NCBI GenBank assembly: GCA_964400725.1
Contig: CAYNVS010000039.1
Coordinates: 1-30,405, forward strand
DNA: 30,405 bases
Direction: 5' to 3'
Source of the DNA: CAYNVS01 sp964400725
GTDB taxonomy: Bacteria > Myxococcota_A > SURF-8 > CAYNVS01
The translations under genes and the position numbers were made by a program. Positions within the stretch are counted from its first letter, which is position 1; every line of letters begins with the position of its first letter. A model generated the notes under the pieces. The model had not been told where the DNA came from. It saw nothing but the letters and a program-made list of their open reading frames with translations, and did no database searches. This document shows positions 23,723 to 30,405 of the stretch, piece after piece.

Positions 23723-25207
23723 ATGCAAACTATTAAACCGCTCCGAACATCCGCCGCGCGCGTTTTTATTAAAAAAGGCTCGTTTATGTTTGGTTTGGCC
23801 TTCGGAGCGGCCTTCCTTTTTTACGCGCAGCCTGCTCATGCCGTAACGCCCATCGAGGCGCTGGTTACGGGCGACAGTATGAATCGAATCGACGTTGCGG
23901 TTCTATGCGAAGGATACGTTCAGAGCGAAATCTCCAAATGCGGAGACGACATTAATTCATTTCTCGCGGGGATGCTGGAAATAGAGCCGTACAAGACGTA
24001 TAAAAATCATTACAATTTTTGGGAGGTTCCGCTCGTTTCCAACCAATCGGGCGCAGGGCGGGGAACGGCCAAAGACACCGCTTTGGGCGCTTATTACAAC
24101 TGCAACGGCCTTCAGCGGCTTATTTGCGTAAACGACTACAAAGCCCGTATCGAGGCGGCCAACGCTCTTCCGGGATACGATTTCATAATGGTTATTGTAA
24201 ACGATGCGGAGTACGGCGGAAGCGGCGGAGCCGTGGCCGTTTTCTCGGTTCACAGTTCGGCGCCGCAGCTTGCCGCTCACGAGTTCGGCCACACGCATGC
24301 AAATTTAGGCGACGAATACAGCGATCCGTATCCCGGCGTTCCATTAAGCTGCTACGACCCAAACGTTACGTGTCAAACGACCCGCGATAATATCGTCTGG
24401 AAGATATGGATTAACGAGACCACTCCCCTGCCCACTCCGGCCACGAGCCAGTATTACAACGTAATCGGGGCGTTTGAAGGCGCAAACTACCATGCGACTG
24501 GCGCCTATAGGCCTAAATATACCTGTTTGATGCGAGCCCTTGGCAAACCATACTGCGAAGTCTGCCGCGAGGCCGTCGCTTTGGCGGATTACAACATTGT
24601 TAATTTAATAGACGATTATTCGCCTATTAATCAAAACATTGAGATAAATAATTTTTCCCCGGTTAATTTTTCCGTAAGCCCCATAAACATCGGAACCGGA
24701 AAAACAAAAATTACATGGACTATCGACGGCGCCGCGCTTGCCGCATCTTCGTCGCAATTGGAGCTGGACGCCTATTACTTCGGGAAAAACGGCGATTTCG
24801 TAGTCGGCGTTCTCGTTGAAGACGCCGCCGGTTACGTTAAAAACGATCCTAGTTCTTTGTCCAAGCAGTTTATTTATTGGAACGTAAAGGTATCCGCGGA
24901 CTTTAGCGAGGTTGAAAGCGAGCCCGAACTGAACGAAACGACGGACGGCGACGAGACGCAGGAAGACGAAATCGAAACAGATTTGGCTCTCGAAGACGAG
25001 CTCCCCGACTACGCCGAGAATGAAACTGATTTAGAGGAACTGACAGGGGAAGAAGACGCGCAGAGCGAGGCTTTATTTGATTCCGCCGACAACAGAAAGA
25101 ACAAATCCGACGGATGCGCAGGCGGCGCGGAAGCCGGCTTTATTTCGCTCGCAATTTTAGCGCAAGCCGCTCTTATCGTCCGCAGAAAAAAGTTCTCCAA
25201 CCGGTAA
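23723..25207 (+). CDS. Secreted M64-family metallopeptidase with a C-terminal sorting tail
   Basis: The 494-residue protein has a signal peptide ending AQPAHA at about residue 40. The catalytic motif HEFGHTHANLGDEY (186-199) is the HExxH...DEY signature of M64 peptidases, named for a Clostridium IgA protease. DVAVLCEGY and YDFIMVIVND are other family stretches. After the enzyme comes an Ig-like segment (about 310-390), then a very acidic linker (about 395-445). The last part is a tripartite tail: Gly/Cys (SDGCAGG), a hydrophobic helix and RRKK. This resembles MYXO-CTERM or Synergist-CTERM sorting signals, so the protein is probably surface-anchored or released after processing. The start at 23723 gives a proper positively charged signal peptide, although its ribosome site is weak; ATG 23786 is the alternative. 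The target protein is unknown. Confidence 0.85.
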   Translation: MQTIKPLRTSAARVFIKKGSFMFGLAFGAAFLFYAQPAHAVTPIEALVTGDSMNRIDVAVLCEGYVQSEISKCGDDINSFLAGMLEIEPYKTYKNHYNFWEVPLVSNQSGAGRGTAKDTALGAYYNCNGLQRLICVNDYKARIEAANALPGYDFIMVIVNDAEYGGSGGAVAVFSVHSSAPQLAAHEFGHTHANLGDEYSDPYPGVPLSCYDPNVTCQTTRDNIVWKIWINETTPLPTPATSQYYNVIGAFEGANYHATGAYRPKYTCLMRALGKPYCEVCREAVALADYNIVNLIDDYSPINQNIEINNFSPVNFSVSPINIGTGKTKITWTIDGAALAASSSQLELDAYYFGKNGDFVVGVLVEDAAGYVKNDPSSLSKQFIYWNVKVSADFSEVESEPELNETTDGDETQEDEIETDLALEDELPDYAENETDLEELTGEEDAQSEALFDSADNRKNKSDGCAGGAEAGFISLAILAQAALIVRRKKFSNR

Positions 25208-25231
25208 CAGCCCGTCATCGGCCTGTTGCCG
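25202..25231 (+). promoter_or_regulatory. Intercistronic hairpin between the M64 and secretin genes
   Basis: CGGTAACAG (25202-25210) pairs with CTGTTGCCG (25223-25231), nine pairs with one G-U, around a 12-nt loop. The stem contains the M64 stop codon. No T run follows, so it is not a terminator; it may stabilise or separate the two parts of the transcript and set their relative expression. Confidence 0.45.
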
Positions 25232-25255
25232 AATGAAGTTAAAGGTTCGACGGCC

Positions 25256-27367
25256 ATGAAAAATAAACTTATTTTTATCGGGGTATTTGCCGCGGCGGCG
25301 GTTTTTGCGTGCTCTTTGGGAACCGTGAACCTAAACAACGGCTCCTCGGTCTTTGCAAAAGAAGAAAAAAAGACCGACAAGAACAAGAAAGACGAAACCG
25401 GCAAAGGAAAAAACGTCAAGAAAGAGTCCGCAGAATCTTTAATTCCCGAAAAATCGCCGCTTGACGGAGTTCACGGCGACGCGGACGTCGGCGACCTGAT
25501 TTTAAAGCTGGCCGATTACTGCGGCTACAATGTTATTCTGCAATCCGCCGATAAAGGCGCCGGTAAAAAAGTCGGCTTTTACAATTACGCAAAGCTGACG
25601 AAAGAAGAAACCTGCGCCATATTTGCCGAAATGGTTCAGTTGAACGAAAAAACCTTTTACACCGCAAGCGCGTTCATAAAGTTCACCGGACGCAAGGAAG
25701 CGGTCGGCAACCCGATACCGTTCGCCGACAAACTCTCAAAAATTCCCCTTTCGGCAAAAGTCGATTTCGCGATTTTATTCTTTAAACCAAATTATTTAAC
25801 CATGTATCCCGACCACTTCGCTTCGTTAGGTCGTTTTTTCGTCAGCAAGGACGGCGGATCGTCGCAATTTATCGCCCCTAACACCACCATGATAGTGGAC
25901 GACCGCGAAAACATAATGCGCGTTTTGGAAATTTTCGAGCTTCTCGACCGGCCGCAATCGCCGTATCATTTTTATTCCATCGAGTTCAAATACATGTGGG
26001 TTGACGACTTTGCAAAAATCGTCGAGCAGGTGTTCGACAAACCGACGACGGAGCCGTGGCAGCCCGGCAAAGGCGCCGGATACGGGCCTAAATATCAAGT
26101 CGCCGCAAGCATTGCCGATCAGCGCACCGGAAAAATGTTCATCGTTTCCAACGAGTTTGCTTACAACAAAATAATGGAGCTCAAAGACATCCTCGACGTT
26201 TCATCCGCAAAGGAAGGAATGGTAAGGGTGTACCACCTTCAGCATCAGGACGCGAAGAAAATAGCGGAAACTCTTACCGGCGCGCTGCAAGGAACGCAGG
26301 CGGACGGCGGAAAAGGAAAGAAAGCGGCTATTTTGCAAAAAGAAGTAAAAATAACAGCCGACGATAAATTAAACGCTCTTATGCTTTACGGACAATCGAA
26401 AGACGTAAACAAAGTCATAGACATAATCAAACGGCTCGACGTTCCGCGGCGTCAAGTTTTTCTCGAAACGAACATCGTCGAACTTACCGATTCTTCTCAG
26501 GGGACGACCGGAGTCGCGCTTTGGTACACCCGCAACGACGACGGCACGTTGTCGTTCGTAAGCTCGCAATATGCGGGCGCCCAAATTCTAAACATCGACA
26601 CATCTTCTCTGCTGGGCATGGCCGTAGGGGTGAAGGGCGAAGAAGTATCCGGCTCCGAGGCGTTCGTTTCGGGGTTGAGACTGCCGTCCTTTGCGTCGCT
26701 GCTTCGGCTGCTGCAAACCACTTCAAAGGTTGACGTAGTAAGCAGCCCGTTTCTTTTGGCGCATGACGGAGAGGAAGCTAAGATGGTGCTCGGAACCAAC
26801 GTTCCGTTCCAATCCGGCGGCTCGACCGATTCGCTAGGTTATTCAACGGTCAACATTCAACGCCAAGACGTAGCGCTTACAATTAAGATAACTCCTCACA
26901 TAAGCTCAGCCGACAAAGTAAAACTTCAAATCGAGCTGGACATACAAGACATTCTCGGCATTTCAGACACGATGGGGCCGACGACAAGCAAAAGAGCGGT
27001 TAAAACCACGGTAATAACAAGCGACGGAGCGACCATCGCTTTGGGCGGACTTTCCAAAGAAATAACGACTAAAGACATGGCGCGAATACCGTTTTTGTCC
27101 GATATTCCCGTTCTAGGGTCTTTTTTCTCGACCAAAACGGTTAGAAAAAATAAAATTCATTTGTTAGTCTTCATAAAGCCGTACATTATTGAAAGCGAAG
27201 ACGATCTGCGCCGTTTATACAAGAATAAAATGAAGGAACATCAAGAGTTTGCGGAGCTTTATTCATCGACTCCGGCGCATAAAATTGAGAAAGAGGCGGA
27301 CTTTGATAAAAAAGTAGGGCCTCTCGAATTGATACGCCAGACAATTTACGGAGACGCTTCGCCTTAG
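25256..27367 (+). CDS. Secretin, GspD-like outer-membrane channel
   Basis: The 703-residue protein has a signal peptide (MKNKLIFIGVFAAAAVFACS...) and a charged linker. N-domains follow: an N0-like region near residue 70 (DVGDLILKLADYCGYNVILQ) and a repeated N1-N3 type with VRVYHLQHQDAKKIAETLTGAL and ADDKLNALMLYGQSKDVNKVIDIIKRLD. The C-terminal secretin domain shows VPFQSGG, VNIQRQDVALTIKITPHIS, GATIALGGLSKE and IPFLSDIPVLGSFFS, ending in LVFIKPYII. This matches type II secretion GspD more than PilQ. The ATG at 25256 is chosen over a TTG at 25226 because the signal peptide starts there. No GspC, E, F or pseudopilin gene is near. It is the last gene of an operon with an M64 peptidase that could be its cargo. 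Confidence 0.9.
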   Translation: MKNKLIFIGVFAAAAVFACSLGTVNLNNGSSVFAKEEKKTDKNKKDETGKGKNVKKESAESLIPEKSPLDGVHGDADVGDLILKLADYCGYNVILQSADKGAGKKVGFYNYAKLTKEETCAIFAEMVQLNEKTFYTASAFIKFTGRKEAVGNPIPFADKLSKIPLSAKVDFAILFFKPNYLTMYPDHFASLGRFFVSKDGGSSQFIAPNTTMIVDDRENIMRVLEIFELLDRPQSPYHFYSIEFKYMWVDDFAKIVEQVFDKPTTEPWQPGKGAGYGPKYQVAASIADQRTGKMFIVSNEFAYNKIMELKDILDVSSAKEGMVRVYHLQHQDAKKIAETLTGALQGTQADGGKGKKAAILQKEVKITADDKLNALMLYGQSKDVNKVIDIIKRLDVPRRQVFLETNIVELTDSSQGTTGVALWYTRNDDGTLSFVSSQYAGAQILNIDTSSLLGMAVGVKGEEVSGSEAFVSGLRLPSFASLLRLLQTTSKVDVVSSPFLLAHDGEEAKMVLGTNVPFQSGGSTDSLGYSTVNIQRQDVALTIKITPHISSADKVKLQIELDIQDILGISDTMGPTTSKRAVKTTVITSDGATIALGGLSKEITTKDMARIPFLSDIPVLGSFFSTKTVRKNKIHLLVFIKPYIIESEDDLRRLYKNKMKEHQEFAELYSSTPAHKIEKEADFDKKVGPLELIRQTIYGDASP

Positions 27368-27372
27368 CGGCG

Positions 27373-27397
27373 AAAAGAGTTTTTAACTCCTTTTTTA
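27373..27397 (+). terminator. Rho-independent terminator of the secretin operon
   Basis: AAAGAGTT and AACTCCTTT form a stem with one bulge and a TTT loop just after the secretin stop codon, followed by a run of T (27391-27396). The remaining bases to 27478 contain no clear promoter. Confidence 0.55.
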
Positions 27398-27478
27398 CTT
27401 GAAAAAATAAGGGTTTTGATGTAGTTGTCTTTCCATATCAGGAAATTTTAACGGCCTATTGAAAGCTGTTTTTACCGA

Positions 27479-28165
27479 ATGGCAAATTTGCGAAACAACA
27501 CAGACGAAAATGCGCGCAACATTTTGGCCGCAACGGTAATATACGAAGATAAAAACTTTGAATCTCAAATGATTTGGCTCACTTACAGAAGAGCCTTAAT
27601 CGCGCTTCCGACGCAGTTCCCCATCGGCACGGAGCTGAGCGTAAAAGCCGAGCTTCTTCCGCAAACTACCTTCGAGGTTACCGGTCTGGTTCATCAGGCG
27701 GCGCCCTCCCCGATGAGCGACAACGAATTCAACACCGAAATTTGGTTTACGAAAATTTCGCCGTATTCTCTTGCGCAGCTGCAAACCTACCTTGACGAAC
27801 TTTTAGAACGCTCTCAACCTGAAGAGCCGGTTAAGATTCAGGTCAATCTTAACAACTACAACAAGCCGGGGCGCCGTAATTTAGGCTACGCCCTTTCGGC
27901 GAGTTCCGTCTTCGTCGCCAACGAAATCCCCTATCCCGTCGGCACCCGAATTGATTTGCGACTTTTTATCGGCCCCAACGAAATTGTCGTAAACGGAATC
28001 GTTGCGTCTAGAATGCCGCTGACCAAAGCGATTCACATCGACGCCAGCCCCGGAATCAATATAAAATTCATTTCCTTTGAAGGCGACGGAAAGCTGGCGT
28101 TTTACAAGTTTTTAAAGGAACGCGATTTGGCCGTCTCTCCCCTTGAAGACATTTACGAAGATTAA
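27479..28165 (+). CDS. Tandem PilZ-like domain protein
   Basis: The 228-residue protein appears to hold two related beta-barrel modules. The first (about 17-112) runs TVIYEDKNFESQMIWLTYRRALIAL...FPIGTELSVKAELL...FEVTGLVHQ and ends in a helix. The second (about 118-218) runs IQVNLNNYNKPGRRNLGYALSASSVFVANEIPYPVGTRIDLRLFI...IVVNGIVASRM. The shared pattern, a change-of-property strand, 'P-x-G-T-x-(L/I)-x(n)', then a 'V-x-G-x-V' strand, is that of PilZ domains of the Myxococcus paralogous type. The second has GRRNLG, a possible ligand Arg pair; the first lacks RxxxR. It may sense cyclic di-GMP or be a structural adaptor. It stands alone after the secretin terminator; the ribosome site is weak. Confidence 0.58.
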   Translation: MANLRNNTDENARNILAATVIYEDKNFESQMIWLTYRRALIALPTQFPIGTELSVKAELLPQTTFEVTGLVHQAAPSPMSDNEFNTEIWFTKISPYSLAQLQTYLDELLERSQPEEPVKIQVNLNNYNKPGRRNLGYALSASSVFVANEIPYPVGTRIDLRLFIGPNEIVVNGIVASRMPLTKAIHIDASPGINIKFISFEGDGKLAFYKFLKERDLAVSPLEDIYED

Positions 28166-28176
28166 TCCTCAAATCG

Positions 28177-28195
28177 TTTGCCTGTTTACGGCAAA
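28177..28195 (+). terminator. Possible weak terminator after the PilZ-like gene
   Basis: TTTGCC (28177-28182) and GGCAAA (28190-28195) form a 6-bp stem with a 7-nt loop, 11 bp after the stop codon. Only two T residues follow directly, so termination would be weak. The rest of 28196-28282 shows a small ACGCG...CGCGT dyad and nothing else I can name. Confidence 0.3.
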
Positions 28196-28282
28196 TTCCT
28201 AAATTTAGCAAAGTATGGACTTTAAACGCGCGTATCCGCGTCGTTTCAGGTTAAAAACCGCGTAATTTGCCGCCAGAAAATC

Positions 28283-28310
28283 TTGACACGAAAGCTTTGT
28301 TGTGTAATAA
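28283..28310 (+). promoter_or_regulatory. Promoter of the SDR epimerase gene
   Basis: TTGACA (28283-28288) is a perfect -35. TAATAA (28305-28310), 16 nt downstream, is a fair -10. Transcription would start near 28317, inside the palindromes that follow. The TTG of this -35 happens to be in frame with the downstream gene but is not its start. Confidence 0.55.
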
Positions 28311-28315
28311 AGGGT

Positions 28316-28356
28316 CGTAATAATTATTACGAATTAATATTACGTATTATTAATTC
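28316..28356. promoter_or_regulatory. Two abutting palindromes at the transcription start of the SDR gene
   Basis: CGTAATAA-TTATTACG (28316-28331) is a perfect 16-bp palindrome. It shares its last G with a second, 26-bp palindrome (28331-28356) whose arms are GAATTAATA and TATTAATTC and which has a single symmetric T-T mismatch near the centre. TATTACG occurs twice as a direct repeat (28325-28331 and 28338-28344). They cover the likely +1 region just after the -10. They may be operators or leader RNA hairpins. Confidence 0.6.
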
Positions 28357-28375
28357 TTGCGAAAGGGTATTCAAC

Positions 28376-29425
28376 GTGGAGGCAACTCAACAAAAAATAC
28401 TTGTTACAGGCGGCTCGGGCTTTTTAGGAATTAATCTTATCAGGCATTTGCTTCGCAGCGGGCGCAGCGTAGTAAACATCGACTTTGCGCCGTTTCTTTA
28501 TCCAGAAAAGAATTCAATCGTATCATACCTTTACGATATACGAGACAAGCCCCGCGTTGACGAAGCTATGAAGGGAGTCGATGCGGTTGTGCACTGCGCC
28601 GCGGCGTTGCCGCTTTATAAACCAGTCGATATATTCACCACCGACGTTGACGGAACGCGCAACGTTTTGCAATCGGCCTTGGAGAACGGCGTCGAACGAG
28701 TCGTCCACATCTCGACTACAGCGGTTTACGGAATTCCCGACCATCATCCGCTGCTTGAAGACGATAAAAAGCAGGGAGTTGGGCCTTACGGCAAAGCCAA
28801 AGTCATGGCGGAAGAGGTAGCGCAGCAATACCGCGACAAAGGAATGACGGTTCCCATTCTCCGGCCTAAATCTTTTATCGGTCCCGAACGTCTCGGCGTG
28901 TTCGCAATGTTTTACGAATGGGCGTCCGAGGGGCACAATTTTCCGCTGACCGGCTCGGGCAATAATCGATACCAACTGCTGGATGTAGAAGACCTGTGCG
29001 ACGCGATAAATCTTTGCCTTACCCTGCCTAAGCAAATCGTCAACGACAATTTCAACGTCGGAGCAGAGCGTTTTACTACGCTGCGCAACGACTACCAAGC
29101 GGTTATGGACAGAGCCGGGTTCGGCAAGCGGATTATTTGCTTTCCCGCTTGGCCGGTCATTTGGACGCTGCGCTTTTTGGAGCTTTTGCATTTGAGTCCT
29201 TTATACAAATGGATTTATGAAACGGCTCATAAAGACAGTTTCGTAGGAATCGACAAAGCTAAGAACATTCTCGGCTGGCAGCCGAAGTATTCCAACAAAG
29301 ACGCGCTTCTTCGCAACTACGAATGGTATTTGGCAAACAAATCGACTTTTTCAAATCAAGGCGGCGTTTCTCACCGCGTACCGTGGAAGCAGGGAGCTCT
29401 CAAACTTTTAAAAAGCGTTTTCTGA
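28376..29425 (+). CDS. NAD-dependent epimerase/dehydratase, extended SDR family
   Basis: The 349-residue protein starts with GTG, supported by GAAAGGG 8 nt upstream. Its N-terminus KILVTGGSGFLGINLIRHL holds the GxxGxxG motif, VNIDFAP follows, and the active site is STTAVYG (from Ser113) with Tyr138 and Lys142 in YGKAK. The cofactor is likely NAD. The layout resembles UDP-sugar epimerases and 3-beta-HSD-like reductases, which change a nucleotide sugar or related substrate; the specific reaction cannot be told. An earlier in-frame TTG at 28283 is rejected because it is the -35 hexamer. It lies 30 bp before the hydrogenase-like gene and may share its transcript. Confidence 0.88.
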   Translation: MEATQQKILVTGGSGFLGINLIRHLLRSGRSVVNIDFAPFLYPEKNSIVSYLYDIRDKPRVDEAMKGVDAVVHCAAALPLYKPVDIFTTDVDGTRNVLQSALENGVERVVHISTTAVYGIPDHHPLLEDDKKQGVGPYGKAKVMAEEVAQQYRDKGMTVPILRPKSFIGPERLGVFAMFYEWASEGHNFPLTGSGNNRYQLLDVEDLCDAINLCLTLPKQIVNDNFNVGAERFTTLRNDYQAVMDRAGFGKRIICFPAWPVIWTLRFLELLHLSPLYKWIYETAHKDSFVGIDKAKNILGWQPKYSNKDALLRNYEWYLANKSTFSNQGGVSHRVPWKQGALKLLKSVF

Positions 29426-29455
29426 TTTTTCTTTATCGAAAGAAAGGAATTCATC

Positions 29456-30405
29456 ATGCAGATTACAATAAACGGAAAACAAGTAGAAGCGGCAAGAAAC
29501 GAAAAAATCGCCGGCGCGATTAAAAACGCGGGCGCCTCGCTTCAAAAACCCGACCTTGGAAGGGCGAAGGATTGGATTCACAACGAAAACTGCCCTCTGA
29601 TGGGGCTGGCGGAAGTTGACGGCGTTCTTACTCCGGCTCCGGCTTTAAAATGGCGGCAAGCGCGCGAGGGAATGACTATTCGTACGGAATCCGAAGAAAT
29701 TTCGAAAACGTTAAAAGAGCGCGCAGATTTGCTTAAGGAAAAGCATGAATGCCATTTCGTCCGCATTTGGCAAAAAATGACGGCGATGGAGTCTGAAAAC
29801 GTCGGAAGAATTTCTTTCGAGGAGTGGGAAAACTTCTCATTTCCCACCCGCGGCGCGGCTCCTTCCATTATTCACGACCCGAATAAATGCGTAAGATGCA
29901 GAGCTTGCGAAGAAATTTGCCGCGACGTTCAAGGGATTGGCGCGCTATCGTTCGACGAAAAAATCGGGATTATCGTTGACGAAGCCAAGTGCGTTAGATG
30001 CGGCCAGTGCATACATCATTGCCCGATGGGTTTCACCGGCAAGCGCGAGGCGTTTATAAAAATGCTCGGATGTAAAGACTGTCCGTTCTCGTATCCTCTG
30101 GGAGCCATGCGGGAGGTTGACGATACGATTAAAGCGCTGGACGCGCTTGAAGACGAGAGCCGTTATTGCGTAGCGCAGTTCGCTCCAGCGATTAGAGCGA
30201 GCATCGGAGAAGAATTCGGACTTGAAGCGGGCGAGCTAAGCGCCGGCAAACTTTATGCGGCTTTGCGAAAAATCGGTTTTAAAAAGGCGTGGGATACGAA
30301 TTTTGCGGCTGATTTAACGATTATGGAAGAGGGAACGGAGTTCATAAACCGCGTTTCAAACGGCGGAGTTCTGCCGATGTTTACCTCGTGCTCTCCCGGA
30401 TGGAT
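29456..30405 (+). CDS. [FeFe]-hydrogenase-type protein with degenerate N-terminal Fe-S domains (right end cut off)
   Basis: The first 316 residues are in the window. AAGGA lies 7 nt before the ATG, partly inside a small hairpin (29428-29445). The N-terminus MQITINGKQVEAARNEKIAGAIKNAG has the NuoG/HydA [2Fe-2S] fold pattern, but the ligand Cys are gone (Pro47, Gly50 and Pro62 at three of the sites). The next domain, normally a His-Cys3 cluster, keeps only His97 and Cys99. Two ferredoxin clusters are intact: Cys145, 148, 151 and 155, and Cys179, 182, 185 and 189. A roughly 22-residue insertion with Cys206-x-x-Cys209 precedes GAMREVDDT. The H-domain begins normally (APAIRASIGEEFGL, FAADLTIMEEGTEF) and reaches the L1 motif as TSCSPGW (Cys312, Ser313). 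The L2 and L3 motifs are beyond the edge, so H2 activity is unproven; a sensory or truncated-relay form is possible. Confidence 0.85.
   Translation, partial: MQITINGKQVEAARNEKIAGAIKNAGASLQKPDLGRAKDWIHNENCPLMGLAEVDGVLTPAPALKWRQAREGMTIRTESEEISKTLKERADLLKEKHECHFVRIWQKMTAMESENVGRISFEEWENFSFPTRGAAPSIIHDPNKCVRCRACEEICRDVQGIGALSFDEKIGIIVDEAKCVRCGQCIHHCPMGFTGKREAFIKMLGCKDCPFSYPLGAMREVDDTIKALDALEDESRYCVAQFAPAIRASIGEEFGLEAGELSAGKLYAALRKIGFKKAWDTNFAADLTIMEEGTEFINRVSNGGVLPMFTSCSPGW

Noticed and set aside
28523..29191. 222-codon open frame on the minus strand opposite the SDR gene
   Set aside because: Antisense to a gene with intact GxxGxxG and YxxxK motifs; no family match by eye.
29578..29868. 96-codon open frame on the minus strand opposite the hydrogenase-like gene
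   Set aside because: The plus-strand frame encodes continuous hydrogenase sequence through this stretch with a good ribosome site.

Overview
The window looks like part of the chromosome of an uncultured, anaerobic, two-membrane (Gram-negative-type) bacterium with Myxococcota/Deltaproteobacteria-like envelope proteins. Anaerobic life is suggested by indolepyruvate:ferredoxin oxidoreductase (iorAB) and an [FeFe]-hydrogenase-type protein. A second membrane is suggested by a secretin, a lipoprotein and several Sec signal peptides. The Myxococcota link rests on a zinc-ribbon/GYF/TM/AgmX protein with the layout of gliding protein GltJ, a C-terminal domain like that of the MXAN_5187 family, tandem PilZ-like domains, and a Cys-TM-Arg sorting tail on an M64 peptidase. 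The phylum is an inference; there is no rRNA or other marker here. I see no tRNA, rRNA, CRISPR array, transposase or phage gene.

Layout. 1-1102 (minus): end of a sugar-nucleotide epimerase and a GT2 glycosyltransferase behind a perfect TTGACA-17-TATAAT promoter. 1180-5610 (minus): a compact shikimate operon, aroDE-aroA-aroK-aroC/chorismate mutase, four overlapping genes carrying six activities. 5619-6950 (plus): a lone L-rhamnose isomerase, divergent from the aro operon. 7021-9834 (minus): M28 peptidase, purine nucleoside phosphorylase and pyrE, ending at a terminator. 9939-12490 (minus): iorA-iorB with its own terminator and a palindromic operator candidate. 12582-15251 (minus): GltJ-like protein and a lipoprotein, ending at a strong terminator. 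15380-16590 (minus): PilZ-like protein and AMMECR1 protein.

From about 16.8 kb all genes are on the plus strand: an M23 peptidase, a Lon-type (S16) protease with a degenerate P-loop, then a likely operon (20733-27397) of a degenerate cupredoxin-like secreted protein, a two-TM sensor-like protein, an M64 metallopeptidase and a secretin. A tandem PilZ-like protein follows. The window closes with an SDR epimerase behind a TTGACA promoter and twin palindromes, and the first two thirds of a hydrogenase-like protein.

How they fit: the left half is biosynthesis, salvage and amino-acid fermentation. The right half is mostly envelope function: wall hydrolysis, secretion, surface proteolysis and probable second-messenger input. 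The most unusual items are the hydrogenase-like protein, which has lost the cysteines of its two N-terminal Fe-S domains but gained a CxxC-bearing insertion; the GltJ-like protein; the secretin/M64/cupredoxin/sensor operon; several perfect palindromes at promoters; and an AT-rich block inside the aro operon.
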